Shown: positions 27,020 to 34,501, counted from the first letter of the stretch. The stretch is DNA of 64,000 bases from Streptomyces viridochromogenes (GCF_001270495.1 NZ_LGUR01000117.1:62001-126000), one strand, 5' to 3'. The notes: generated from the sequence alone by a model not told the origin. Translations and numbers: made by a program.

Positions 27020-28813
27020 GTGAGCAACGTCCGCCACATGCCGCGCGAAGAGGCGGACCAGCTCGGCCCCGAGCAGCACGACGCCGAGCGGTACGTCCTC
27101 GGCGGATGCATGCACAGGCCGAAAGACATCACCACCGTCCGCGGCGTCATCACCCGCGCCGACTTCGCGCTCCCGCAGCACGAACTGATCTGGGACGTCA
27201 TCGGCCACCTCTACGACAACGGCGAGGAGATCAGCCCGCTCACGCTGCGCCTCGCCCTGGAAAAGCGCAAGGAACTCCAACGGGCTGGTGGCCTCGCCTA
27301 CATCAACACCCTCGGCGACTACAAACTCGACGCCGAATACCACGCCTACATCGTCCGCAAGGACGCCGACCTACGCGCTGAGGCCGACCTCGGGCGCCGC
27401 ATCGTCAACCAGGCCACCGCACCCGACGCCGAACCGGGCACCGCCGTCACGTTCATCGACGACTACCTCAAGCGGCAACAGGAACGCGCCCTCGGCCGCT
27501 CCGGCGACCCCGCCGACGCCCTCCTCGCCGAACTCCTCGACACCAGCGCCCTCGACAACATGCCCACGCTGGAACCCCTCGTCGGTGACCTCCTGCACCT
27601 CGACACACTGGCCCGCATCATCGGGCCGTCCGGGCACATGAAGAGCTTCGTCACCATCGACCTGGCCGGCCACGTCGGCACCGGCATGAAGTGGCACGGC
27701 CAGTACGTCCGACAGGGCACCGTCGTCTACCTCGTCGCCGAAGGCGCCCGCGGCATCCGCCAGCGCGTGCGGGCCTGGGAGAAGCACTACGGCATGCGCA
27801 TGGACAACGTCCTGTTCCTGCCCCGCCCCGTCCAGGCCCGCGGCCCCGAGTGGGACGTCCTCATCGAGGCGATGAAGCGCCTGCGCCCGCAGCTCATCGT
27901 CATCGACACCCAGGCCCGCGTGTCCGTCGGCGTCGAGGAGAACTCCAACACCGAACTCGGCATCGTCATCGAGCGGATGGACGACCTGCGTCGCGCCACC
28001 GAAGCGTGCGTCCTGCTGATCCACCACACCGGCCACGTCGGCGAGCACGGCCGCGGCGCCTCCGCCGCCAAGGGAGCCCTCCAGTCGGAGATGCACGTCT
28101 CCAAGAAGGGCGACAACGCCTCCAACATCACGATCACGCTGAAGGTCGGCAAGCAGAAGGACAACGAAGAAGGCAGCGACCTTCAGTTCTCGCTGCGGGT
28201 GGTCGCCCTCGACGGCGAAGCCAAGCCCGATGGCTCGGCAGTCACAAGCGTGGTGTTGCAGTCCCTGGACCACCAGCCGGCCGAGGTGGTCAAGGGCACG
28301 CCGGAGTGGCTCGTCAGCATCCTCGACAAGGCCGAGATCCCACTGAAGTGGGGCAGCCCCCGCGTCATCAAGTGGTGCACGGAGTACGGCATCCAGATGC
28401 GCAAGGAGAAGGTCGAGGAAGCGGTCCGCATCCGCAAGCGGAGGGACTCCTTCGAGGAGGCCGAAGGGGGCCCCGGAAACCTCCCCCCGAACCTCCCCCG
28501 CGATCTTGAAGCCGAACTCCCCCACGATCAAGGGGGGAGTTCGGGGGAGTTCGAGGAAAACCCCAGGTCAGACCTCCCCCCAAATTCCGGGGGAGGCACG
28601 GGGGACGGCCCATCAAAAACTCCCTCCCCCCGCCCCGTCTCTAAGACGGGGGGAGGTGTGGGGGAAACAGGGGAAAACGGCAGCCCCACCGGACCCCCCT
28701 GCACCGTCTGCGACCGCCCCATCCCCGCCGACTGGGCCAACCGCGGATACGACACCCACGTCGGCTGCGACCCCGCCACCGGAAGCCACCCCGCACCCCA
28801 CGACGCCGCCTAG
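27020..28813 (+). CDS. Replicative helicase: DnaB N-domain plus RepA/RecA-like ATPase
   Basis: 597 aa. Residues about 16-115 match the DnaB N-terminal helical domain (DAERYVLGGCMHRPKDI, LALEKRKELQRAGGLAYI). A RecA-like ATPase follows with Walker A GPSGHMKSF (202-210), Walker B LIVIDT near 293 and VLLIHHTGH. This looks like AAA_25/RepA-type phage helicases. Residues about 470-560 are low complexity (Pro, Gly, Ser), encoded by a tract of G/C inverted repeats, and the tail has CTVCDRPIP. GTG 27020 follows AAGGAG. It would unwind the phage origin; no primase or polymerase is in the window. Confidence 0.85.
   Translation: MSNVRHMPREEADQLGPEQHDAERYVLGGCMHRPKDITTVRGVITRADFALPQHELIWDVIGHLYDNGEEISPLTLRLALEKRKELQRAGGLAYINTLGDYKLDAEYHAYIVRKDADLRAEADLGRRIVNQATAPDAEPGTAVTFIDDYLKRQQERALGRSGDPADALLAELLDTSALDNMPTLEPLVGDLLHLDTLARIIGPSGHMKSFVTIDLAGHVGTGMKWHGQYVRQGTVVYLVAEGARGIRQRVRAWEKHYGMRMDNVLFLPRPVQARGPEWDVLIEAMKRLRPQLIVIDTQARVSVGVEENSNTELGIVIERMDDLRRATEACVLLIHHTGHVGEHGRGASAAKGALQSEMHVSKKGDNASNITITLKVGKQKDNEEGSDLQFSLRVVALDGEAKPDGSAVTSVVLQSLDHQPAEVVKGTPEWLVSILDKAEIPLKWGSPRVIKWCTEYGIQMRKEKVEEAVRIRKRRDSFEEAEGGPGNLPPNLPRDLEAELPHDQGGSSGEFEENPRSDLPPNSGGGTGDGPSKTPSPRPVSKTGGGVGETGENGSPTGPPCTVCDRPIPADWANRGYDTHVGCDPATGSHPAPHDAA
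28478..28656. repeat. Cluster of G/C-tract direct and inverted repeats inside the helicase gene
   Basis: GAACTCCCCC (28514-28523) and GGGGGAGTTC (28533-28542) are a perfect 10-bp inverted pair, and the second arm is repeated directly at 28543-28552. CCTCCCCC (28573-28580) pairs with GGGGGAGG (28589-28596). CCTCCCCCC (28623-28631) pairs with GGGGGGAGG (28648-28656), with an inner CCCCGTCT/AGACGGGG stem. Direct copies of AACCTCCCCC lie at 28478 and 28490. This could be an iteron-type replication origin, as lambda ori lies inside gene O. Confidence 0.6.
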
Positions 28814-28822
28814 GAGCACCCC

Positions 28823-29083
28823 ATGACCACCGACCAACTCACCCAGGACGCCCCCGAGATCCGCGTCTTCCACCGCCCGGACGGATGGACCATCCCCCAC
28901 CTCGAACCCCACCCCCAGGACTGCACCACCAACCACACCGGCCAACGAGACGGCCAGCCGCCCTGCACAGCAACCGCGGTGTGGAAAGTCGTCGAGCTCT
29001 ACGACCTCCACGCCACCTTCAGCTTCTGGTGCGACAACGACCTGCCCACCGAATACAGGCCGGCCGCCACCCCTGCCGCCTGA
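28823..29083 (+). CDS. Phage protein of unknown function
   Basis: 86 aa from ATG 28823, 6 nt after AGGAG. It has Cys, His and Trp residues spread through the chain (TIPHLEPHPQDCTTNHTG, FSFWCDNDLP) but no clear motif. Function unknown. Confidence 0.6.
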   Translation: MTTDQLTQDAPEIRVFHRPDGWTIPHLEPHPQDCTTNHTGQRDGQPPCTATAVWKVVELYDLHATFSFWCDNDLPTEYRPAATPAA

Positions 29084-29107
29084 GCGCTCATCCGGTTACA
29101 GCCGCCA

Positions 29108-29149
29108 CGCGCGCGACCCACGAGTCGATCAGTACCGCGCGCGACCCAC
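29108..29149. repeat. 14-bp direct repeat, 28-bp period
   Basis: CGCGCGCGACCCAC occurs exactly at 29108-29121 and 29136-29149 in the 107-nt gap before the next gene. It could be a protein-binding site; no promoter is obvious. Confidence 0.5.
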
Positions 29150-29190
29150 ACGACCACCGCCCTGCGAACCAGCCACCCACGGAGAACCCC

Positions 29191-29463
29191 ATGGCCGACC
29201 AGCCCCTGACCCCCGACATGGTCAACGCGATCGTCCGCGACATGGACGACCCCCGCTACCCGACCCGTATCACCGTCTTCTGCGACCACTGCGGCACCGA
29301 GCACACCGGCGAGTACATGGTCCGTGAGGGCGTGACGAGCCGGGAGCGCCTCGCCGTGGCGCGCAAGTACCTAGTGGAGAACGAGGGCTGGGAGCACACC
29401 GAAGACGGTGACGACTTCTGCCCGGAGCACGCCGCGCCGGCTGCTGCTGGGACGGGTGAGTGA
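29191..29463 (+). CDS. Small zinc-finger phage protein
   Basis: 90 aa from ATG 29191 after GGAG. FCDHCGTEHTGEYMV near residue 30 and FCPEH near 77 make a likely zinc site around a helical middle (ERLAVARKYLVENEGWEH). Proteins of this layout are common unknowns in Streptomyces phages and plasmids. Confidence 0.65.
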   Translation: MADQPLTPDMVNAIVRDMDDPRYPTRITVFCDHCGTEHTGEYMVREGVTSRERLAVARKYLVENEGWEHTEDGDDFCPEHAAPAAAGTGE

Positions 29464-30086
29464 CCGCCATGACCGACCAGACCGCCCCGCTCACCGACCT
29501 CGATCTCGACGAGATCGCCAGCCGAGCAGCACACCTCTACGAGTACGTGGCCGTGACGGTCGCCGACGCCGAGCCCGACTTCGAGCAACTCACCGATACC
29601 GATGTGCCCGCGCTGCTCGCCGAAGTCCGCCGGCTCCGCGCCGTGCTGGCCGCCGAGCAGTCCGCGCACCGGTTCACCCTGCGGCAGCGCAACAACCGCT
29701 CCAACCGACTGATCCACCTGCGCGACCTGGCGCTCGCCCGGGACACCGAGGCACTCCTGGCCGCCGCGAAGGACACGCTGGCAGCCTCGGTCGACGACCA
29801 CACCGGGTGCAGTGACACCACCGACGAGACCGACGACGAGGGCCTGTCGGGCCCGTGTGACTGCGGTGAGGGCGCCGTGCACTACACGACCGCCGACTGC
29901 CCCGCCGCGCAACGCGCCGCCACGCCGGCCGCCGAGGCGTGCGGGAAGTGCAAGACGGTGTTCGACCCGGCCGACACCCGCTTCGACGGCCACGCCCAGC
30001 ACAAGGGCACGCCGTACTGCCGCCGCTGCGTGGACCTGTGCCGCGACAACGAGATCGCCGACCACCGCTGCGTGATCTGCGCGTGA
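29460..30086 (+). CDS. Phage protein with C-terminal zinc-finger region
   Basis: 208 aa from GTG 29460 (GTGA overlap; ATG 29469 also possible). N-terminal helices (EIASRAAHLYEYVAVTVADA, a coiled coil near 50-80). The C-terminal half has many cysteines: CDCGEGAVHY, CGKCKTVFDP, CRRCVDLCRD, HRCVICA, suggesting at least two metal sites. Function unknown. Confidence 0.65.
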   Translation: MTAMTDQTAPLTDLDLDEIASRAAHLYEYVAVTVADAEPDFEQLTDTDVPALLAEVRRLRAVLAAEQSAHRFTLRQRNNRSNRLIHLRDLALARDTEALLAAAKDTLAASVDDHTGCSDTTDETDDEGLSGPCDCGEGAVHYTTADCPAAQRAATPAAEACGKCKTVFDPADTRFDGHAQHKGTPYCRRCVDLCRDNEIADHRCVICA

Positions 30087-30095
30087 GCAGCAGGA

Positions 30096-30126
30096 CGCCC
30101 GCCGCTGTTGGAGCCAGCGGCGGGCG
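30096..30126. terminator. Perfect 12-bp intercistronic stem-loop
   Basis: CGCCCGCCGCTG (30096-30107) pairs with CAGCGGCGGGCG (30115-30126) over a 7-nt loop, just after the zinc-finger gene stop. No U-tract follows. Confidence 0.55.
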
Positions 30127-30162
30127 TACCCCCGACCTTCCCACACCCACCAGGAGCTGACC

Positions 30163-30855
30163 ATGAGCCACCGCCCGACTGGCCCCGCATGCGGCAACAA
30201 CCCGAACTACCCGCTCAGCGACGGCGACCGTCAGGCCGTCGCCGACTTCAAGGCGTACCTCACCGACCGGGCCGCACTCCGCGACCGCATCGCCGAGGCA
30301 CTCATCGCCTGGACTTACCGCGGCAAGGACCCCGAGCACGGCGGCATCCTGGACACGGTGCGCGCCAACGCCTACAGCCGCGCCGATGCGGTGCTGGCTG
30401 TGCTGCCGCCGCCCGCAGACCGGGCCGCCGTCTTGCGGGAAGCCGCCGACGCCGTTGCCGCGCACCCCGGCCCGATCCCGTACCGGCCGCAGCTCGACGA
30501 GGACGGCGGCTTCTGGTGGGACACCCGCGACCGGGACGCCGTCGCCGCCCTGCTGCGCCGTCTGGCCGCCGAGACGCCCCAGCCCGAAACGCAGGCCGAC
30601 GACACCGACTTCCAGGACCGAGGCGACGCGGCTCGTCGGGCAGCCGGAATCGACGGCACGGCAGGCGACGCCCAGGACGTCCCGCACGGCTTCGTCCTTG
30701 ACAGGCCTACGGGCAGCTGTCTGTTGTGCGGACTCGCTCTCGGCTACCGCAAGCACCAGCCCGCCGTCGTGCAGGCCGACCCGGAGCCGCCACTGCACGG
30801 CGAGTCCGTCGCCCACATCGCCGGATGCCACGACGACGAGCAGGCACACCAGTGA
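30163..30855 (+). CDS. Phage/plasmid-type protein of unknown function
   Basis: 230 aa from ATG 30163 with AGGAG upstream. It contains ADRAAVLREAADAVAAHPG and DAVAALLRRLAAE, a pair of helical segments found in many Streptomyces mobile-element proteins. CLLCGLALGYRKH near residue 190 with a late CH pair may bind zinc. Function unknown. Confidence 0.65.
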   Translation: MSHRPTGPACGNNPNYPLSDGDRQAVADFKAYLTDRAALRDRIAEALIAWTYRGKDPEHGGILDTVRANAYSRADAVLAVLPPPADRAAVLREAADAVAAHPGPIPYRPQLDEDGGFWWDTRDRDAVAALLRRLAAETPQPETQADDTDFQDRGDAARRAAGIDGTAGDAQDVPHGFVLDRPTGSCLLCGLALGYRKHQPAVVQADPEPPLHGESVAHIAGCHDDEQAHQ

Positions 30856-31145
30856 GCACCGCCGAGCTCCTCGTCGAAGCCATCCACACCTTCAACGCGG
30901 TCGCCGATGCGTTCGTGCAGTGGCTGATCTTCCTGGCCACTGTCGCCGCGGTCCTCGCGCTCGCTGTGATCGCGTGCGGCGCGTGGGGCGTGCGTGCCCT
31001 GTGGCGGCGCGCGGCGGGGCCGTCCTGGCGTCGTGGGCATGTTCGAGCCCGGATCTACGCCGCACGCCGTCTCAGGCGCTCCAACGGGCGCACACGGCCC
31101 CACTGGGTCCACAGCCAGCCACTCGACTACGAGGAAGCCGCATGA
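30852..31145 (+). CDS. Small single-pass membrane protein
   Basis: 97 aa from GTG 30852 (GTGA overlap). One membrane helix (FLATVAAVLALAVIACGAWG) then a strongly basic cytoplasmic tail (RRGHVRARIYAARRLRRSNG). Function unknown. Confidence 0.6.
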   Translation: MSTAELLVEAIHTFNAVADAFVQWLIFLATVAAVLALAVIACGAWGVRALWRRAAGPSWRRGHVRARIYAARRLRRSNGRTRPHWVHSQPLDYEEAA

Positions 31146-31519
31146 CCGAACAGCCCTGCCCCTTCTGCGAGATCGTCGCCGGACGCGCACCCGCCGCGAT
31201 CCACCGCAGATGGGACGACGCGATCGCCATCGTTCCGCTGAAGCCCGTCGTCTACGGCCACCTGCTCGTCATCCCGACGGCTCACGTCACCGATTTCGTC
31301 GCCGACCCGATCGTCTCCGCAGCCACCATGCGGCGTGCAGCCGAGTTCGCGGGCGACTACCCGGCCGGGTCCATGAATCTGATCACCTCACGCGGCCGGG
31401 AGGCCACGCAGTCTGTGTTCCACCTGCACCTGCACCTCGTCCCCCGCGCCGAGAACGACGGCCTGGCGCTGCCCTGGTACAGCGGCCGATCCCGCACGAC
31501 ACGCAAGGCGCGCCCGTGA
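31142..31519 (+). CDS. HIT-family nucleotide hydrolase/transferase
   Basis: 125 aa, normal HIT length. CPFCEIVAGRAPAA at the start, PLKPVVYGHLLVIPTAH in the middle, and the histidine triad HLHLHLVPR with His94, His96 and His98. HIT proteins act on nucleotide phosphoramidates or dinucleoside polyphosphates. Its role in a phage is unclear: nucleotide signal removal or salvage are options. ATG 31142 is coupled to the membrane gene before it. Confidence 0.88.
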   Translation: MTEQPCPFCEIVAGRAPAAIHRRWDDAIAIVPLKPVVYGHLLVIPTAHVTDFVADPIVSAATMRRAAEFAGDYPAGSMNLITSRGREATQSVFHLHLHLVPRAENDGLALPWYSGRSRTTRKARP

Positions 31520-31632
31520 TCGCCCGCGCGCTCGCCGTCGGCATCATCTGCGCCCCCTTCATCAGCGCTGCCCTCCTCGGCCTCGGCCGGGCCGCACGCG
31601 CCCTCCTCAACCGCACCCGGAGGAACCCGTGA
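31516..31632 (+). CDS. Very small membrane protein
   Basis: 38 aa from GTG 31516 (GTGA overlap), nearly all one membrane helix (ALAVGIICAPFISAALLGLG) with a basic end. Supported by coupling at both ends. Function unknown. Confidence 0.5.
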   Translation: MIARALAVGIICAPFISAALLGLGRAARALLNRTRRNP

Positions 31633-32102
31633 TCGACCGCATCCCGCTGGATGCCATGACCAGCGACCAACTCGACGCCCTGTACGAACGAGTAGCCCAG
31701 GCTGAGCAGGAAGCCGACGCCGCAGTCGCTGCAGCCGCACACCTCACCACCCTCGTCGGGAAGCGCTCCGAGCGGGCCGAGCGGAAGGCCGAGGACTAAG
31801 GCCGCCGCGCCGACATCGCCGAGCGAGAGCTGCACGTCCTTCGCTCAGGTCTCCGCGCGAACGGCGCCGACCCTACGCAGATCCAGAACCTGTGGGCGCA
31901 GATCCGGCTACGCAACCACCAGTGGCGGGACACGAAGCGCGAGCTGGAGCAGACGCAGGCCGCCATCGAACGGGTGCGCGCCCTCGTAGCCGGCATCGCC
32001 CACCCCACCTCTGCCGGGATCCGGGAGTACGACCTCGGCCGCCACGAGATGGCGACTGCCGTAGTGCTCGCCCTCACCGAACACGAGCAGCCCACCACCT
32101 GA
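31629..32102 (+). pseudogene. Coiled-coil protein interrupted by an in-frame TAA
   Basis: GTG 31629 is coupled to the previous stop. The frame reads 56 codons (IPLDAMTSDQLDALYERVAQ) and hits TAA at 31797-31799. The same frame then stays open for another 100 codons to TGA 32100-32102, still reading as a charged helical protein (IQNLWAQIRLRNHQWRDTKR, then IREYDLGRHEMATAVVLALT). An intact gene would be 157 codons. A 56-aa product is possible; a sequencing error cannot be excluded. Confidence 0.65.
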
Positions 32103-32123
32103 CCCGACCGACCCACCCGCGCC

Positions 32124-32144
32124 CCGCCCTCCACGCGAGGGCGG
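32124..32144. terminator. Convergent stem-loop terminator
   Basis: CCGCCCTC (32124-32131) pairs with GAGGGCGG (32137-32144) over a 5-nt loop, extended by flanking GCGCC/GCGC. It lies between the rightward broken gene and a leftward gene and can serve both. Confidence 0.6.
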
Positions 32145-32156
32145 GCGCTCGCACGT

Positions 32157-32372
32157 TCACCGCCCCCACGCCTCCGGGCCGCCACCCCGCCACTCGATCA
32201 GCGCCGAGCGCACCACGTCCATCTCGTCGAACTCCTGCAACCCCGCCTCCTGCATGAACCGGGCCACGTCCAGCACCGAGTACGCCCGACCCAGGATCGC
32301 CCCGTTCACGCGCACGCGCCGGCCGCCGTCCTCGTCGGACGGGTACACGATCACAGGGCGCGGTCCGGGCAT
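32157..32372 (-). CDS. Small leftward phage protein
   Basis: 71 aa from ATG 32372. VIVYPSDEDGGRRVRVNGAI then ILGRAYSVLDVARFMQEAGL; ends Gly/Trp-rich. No strong ribosome site. I recognise similar short proteins in Streptomyces mobile elements but not their role. The DNA upstream is packed with TCCGGA-like repeats. Confidence 0.55.
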   Translation of the reverse strand: MPGPRPVIVYPSDEDGGRRVRVNGAILGRAYSVLDVARFMQEAGLQEFDEMDVVRSALIEWRGGGPEAWGR

Positions 32373-32383
32373 GGATCCAGCAT

Positions 32384-32497
32384 GATCCGGACTGTCCGGA
32401 CTCGCATCCGGGCAGGTCAGTGGCGTAGCCCGGATCACGGTCCGGGGCCCGGATTTGTGCGATCCGGAGAGAGTCCGGACGGTCCGGATCAGTCCGT
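32384..32497. repeat. Cluster of TCCGGA-type repeats
   Basis: About ten copies or near copies of N-TCCGG-A/CCGGA in roughly 115 nt, for example GATCCGGAC, TGTCCGGAC, AGTCCGGAC and GGTCCGGATC, in the gap between two leftward genes. The spacing is irregular. A similar cluster lies inside the gene at 34656. They could be binding sites for a regulator or a DNA translocase. Confidence 0.55.
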
Positions 32498-32791
32498 GGG
32501 CGCGTGCCGGGCGGCGGTCTTCACGTCGGCCTCGGCCTGGTTGCGCGCCGTGCCCTGCTCGCGCGCGTACTCGGTGACCGCGGCCTGCACGTCGCGGGCG
32601 AGGTCGCGCCAGGCGCGCCATGCGGTGTCGTACGCCGCGGTCTGCTCGTCGGTCCAGCCGCCGTCTTGGGTGGGCGGGCCGTACTCGTCTCGCAGCTGCT
32701 CGACGCGGGCGTGCGCCTGGTCGGCGGCGCGCTGGAGGTTCACGAGTTCTTCGAAGGTGTGTGCCACGTGCAGGGAGTTTAAGCAGGGCAT
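32489..32791 (-). CDS. Leftward phage protein, helical, unknown function
   Basis: 100 aa from ATG 32791. Mostly helical and charged (FEELVNLQRAADQAHARVEQ, DTAWRAWRDLARDVQAAVTE). No strong ribosome site. Follows the terminator of the HTH gene. Function unknown. Confidence 0.55.
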   Translation of the reverse strand: MPCLNSLHVAHTFEELVNLQRAADQAHARVEQLRDEYGPPTQDGGWTDEQTAAYDTAWRAWRDLARDVQAAVTEYAREQGTARNQAEADVKTAARHAPTD

Positions 32792-32797
32792 GAAGCG

Positions 32798-32823
32798 GCC
32801 CCCGCCTCGGGTGAGACGGGGGC
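32798..32823. terminator. Stem-loop terminator downstream of the HTH gene
   Basis: GCCCCCG (32798-32804) pairs with CGGGGGC (32817-32823), with an inner CTC/GAG stem. It lies after the stop of the leftward HTH gene and before the next leftward gene. Confidence 0.55.
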
Positions 32824-32855
32824 TCGGTGGATGCGGCTACGGGTGCCGCACAAGG

Positions 32856-33371
32856 TCATCCGTCCTGTGCCCCGGCCTGCCCGTCGGCGAGCTCGCGCAG
32901 CCGTCGCGCAGCAGCTGACGCCCCGTACTCCCACGCCTCGTCCAGGTCGCTGAAGTCAGAGCAGTCCGGGGCAGGCATGTCCGATACAGAGTCGGCGCCC
33001 TCACGCAGCACGGCGGCCCGATAGGCGCCGACCAGTTCGGCGGCATCCTCTGTGCTCAGCCCGACAAGGCCGGGGTTCTCCAGCGTTTCCATGAGTCGAT
33101 CGTGGGCTGTCGTAGTGGTCACGGGCTCTCCTTGGTGCTCGGGAGGGAAGCGCCGCTTCTTACGCGGCTGCTTGGGGTTCGCCTTGAAGAACGCGACCAC
33201 CTCGTCCTCTCGGAACCGGAGTCGCGTGCTGCCCTCGCCCGCCACCGGGGAGGGGAAGATGCCGGTCCGCCGATATGTGTGGATCGTCTGACGGCTGACC
33301 CCGTGCTCCGCCGCGATCTCGGTCATCGTCATCAAGCGCGGGCTCCCCTCAGGTTCAGGGCTCTTGGGCAC
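32856..33371 (-). CDS. MerR/AlpA-like helix-turn-helix regulator
   Basis: 171 aa from GTG 33371, chosen because GGGAGG lies 8 nt upstream. MTEIAAEHGVSRQTIHTYRR (about residues 16-35) then GIFPSPVAGEGSTRLRFRED is a MerR/AlpA-type DNA-binding domain, followed by the basic stretch NPKQPRKKRRF. The C-terminal half is acidic and helical. A 9-bp inverted repeat sits just upstream, so it may control itself. It could be an excisionase-like factor, but it is longer than usual Xis proteins. Confidence 0.75.
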   Translation of the reverse strand: MPKSPEPEGSPRLMTMTEIAAEHGVSRQTIHTYRRTGIFPSPVAGEGSTRLRFREDEVVAFFKANPKQPRKKRRFPPEHQGEPVTTTTAHDRLMETLENPGLVGLSTEDAAELVGAYRAAVLREGADSVSDMPAPDCSDFSDLDEAWEYGASAAARRLRELADGQAGAQDG

Positions 33372-33386
33372 GGCAACATCCTCCCT

Positions 33387-33414
33387 GATCTGCTTGACGT
33401 TTGTAAAGCAGATC
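33387..33414. promoter_or_regulatory. Candidate operator, perfect 9-bp inverted repeat
   Basis: GATCTGCTT (33387-33395) and AAGCAGATC (33406-33414) are perfect arms with a 10-nt spacer, 16 nt upstream of GTG 33371. This is a likely binding site for the HTH protein encoded next to it. Confidence 0.55.
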
Positions 33415-33442
33415 GTGCACTCTGGAACGGCACCAACAACAC

Positions 33443-33477
33443 GGCCCCGGTCGGTGTGTGAGAGCCCGACCGGGGCC
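33443..33477. terminator. Perfect 12-bp stem-loop in the divergent gap
   Basis: GGCCCCGGTCGG (33443-33454) pairs with CCGACCGGGGCC (33466-33477), loop 11 nt. It lies upstream of the rightward gene at 33512 and may be an attenuator or an insulator between divergent units. Confidence 0.5.
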
Positions 33478-33511
33478 AGCCGAATCCCCTGAGCTACCAG
33501 GAGAAACGACC

Positions 33512-33670
33512 GTGACCAACGGTACCGACAAGCCCCCGGAGCAGCCCAGCCCGGCGCAGCCCCAGCCGAACCAGATCCTCGCCCAGCCCGCCACCGTCGA
33601 GACCTGCCGCGCCGACTACGACGCCGGCGCCGACGTCCGCTCGCGCCTCGGCTGGAAGGACGCCACCTGA
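33512..33670 (+). CDS. Small phage protein of unknown function
   Basis: 52 aa from GTG 33512 after CAGGAG. Pro/Gln-rich start (PEQPSPAQPQPNQ) and a short helical end (CRADYDAGADVRSRLGWKD). First gene of the rightward group leading into the membrane-protein cluster. Confidence 0.55.
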   Translation: MTNGTDKPPEQPSPAQPQPNQILAQPATVETCRADYDAGADVRSRLGWKDAT

Positions 33671-33861
33671 TGGGCGACACCTTCGGCGGCCAGTGGAACC
33701 GCCCAGGCGAGATCAGCCGCAAGGACCGCCAACGAGGCCGCTCGATGCGCGAGGTCCAAGACCGTGCCTCGTACGACAACGAACCCCAACTCGGCTGCGG
33801 CGCGATGTTCCTGCTCTGCATCCTCGCCATCGCCGCAGCCATCGGATTGGGGCTGTCGTGA
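33670..33861 (+). CDS. Small membrane protein
   Basis: 63 aa from ATG 33670 (TGATG overlap). Hydrophilic start with many Arg, then one C-terminal membrane helix (GAMFLLCILAIAAAIGLGL). Function unknown. Confidence 0.55.
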   Translation: MGDTFGGQWNRPGEISRKDRQRGRSMREVQDRASYDNEPQLGCGAMFLLCILAIAAAIGLGLS

Positions 33862-33941
33862 TGGAGCGCTTCCTGTACGCCCTCGGCATCGTCGGCGCGT
33901 TCACCGCCCTCGCTTTCGCCATCTACCGCGGCGCTGTCTGA
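33861..33941 (+). CDS. Very small membrane protein
   Basis: 26 aa from ATG 33861, overlapping the previous stop (TGATG). Almost entirely one membrane helix (LYALGIVGAFTALAFAIY). Tiny, but coupled and in a run of membrane genes. Confidence 0.4.
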   Translation: MERFLYALGIVGAFTALAFAIYRGAV

Positions 33942-33950
33942 GGAGACCCA

Positions 33951-34136
33951 GTGGACAAGCACACCGCCATCCAGGCCGCCGTCAACGCCGCCGCCGTCGC
34001 CACCCAGGCGATCAACGACTACGGGCGGGACTCGGACGAGGCGCGAGGAGCCCTCGACGCCGCGCGTACCGCCGTCACCACCGCCCGCCAACACGGCGCG
34101 ACCGAAGACGATCTCCGCACCGCACGCCCCGCCTAA
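33951..34136 (+). CDS. Small helical protein
   Basis: 61 aa from GTG 33951 with AGGAG upstream. Ala-rich helices (AIQAAVNAAAVATQAINDYG, DAARTAVTTARQHG). Function unknown. Confidence 0.55.
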   Translation: MDKHTAIQAAVNAAAVATQAINDYGRDSDEARGALDAARTAVTTARQHGATEDDLRTARPA

Positions 34137-34144
34137 CCCAGACC

Positions 34145-34177
34145 GGCCGGGCCCCGAAACCCCCGCGGGGCCCGGCC
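34145..34177. terminator. Perfect 11-bp intercistronic stem-loop
   Basis: GGCCGGGCCCC (34145-34155) pairs with GGGGCCCGGCC (34167-34177) over an 11-nt loop, followed by a C-rich tract and not by T residues. Confidence 0.55.
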
Positions 34178-34203
34178 CCCTTCCGTGAGACGAGACCCAC
34201 CAC

Positions 34204-34501
34204 ATGAAGCTCCGCACCACCCTCACCGCCTGCGGCACCGACGGGCCCTCGGCCAGCACCACCACCGTCGATACCGAACCCCGTACCGGCCGCGCCCGCA
34301 GTCGACAGCCTCACCCGCGACACCTTCGACCTCACCTGGTCCCTGGCCTCCGACGCCGAACGCGACGCGTACTGCATGAGCGTCGCCATCCTCCCGTCCG
34401 ACCAGGCCGCCGAAGAGATGCAGCGCGGCGCCGGCGGCAGCGACGAACTGGACTGGCCGCTGATGGTCGAGCTGATGGAAGCCGAGTGCGCGCTCCGATG
34501 A
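34204..34501 (+). pseudogene. Frameshifted phage/mobile-element gene
   Basis: ATG 34204 begins MKLRTTLTACGTDGP, but the frame soon turns into Arg-rich noise. From about 34285 the +1 frame reads as real protein (VDSLTRDTFDLTWSLASDAE, DELDWPLMVELMEAECALR) and ends at TGA 34499-34501, which overlaps the next start as ATGA. That frame has no start codon of its own before an internal ATG. A one-base insertion (or two-base loss) between about 34225 and 34297 would explain it; +1 slippage at CCC-C near 34280 is a less likely alternative. Confidence 0.6.

Noticed and set aside
28478..28656. CRISPR array
   Set aside because: Repeats are short, irregular G/C tracts inside a coding sequence, with no unique spacers and no cas genes.
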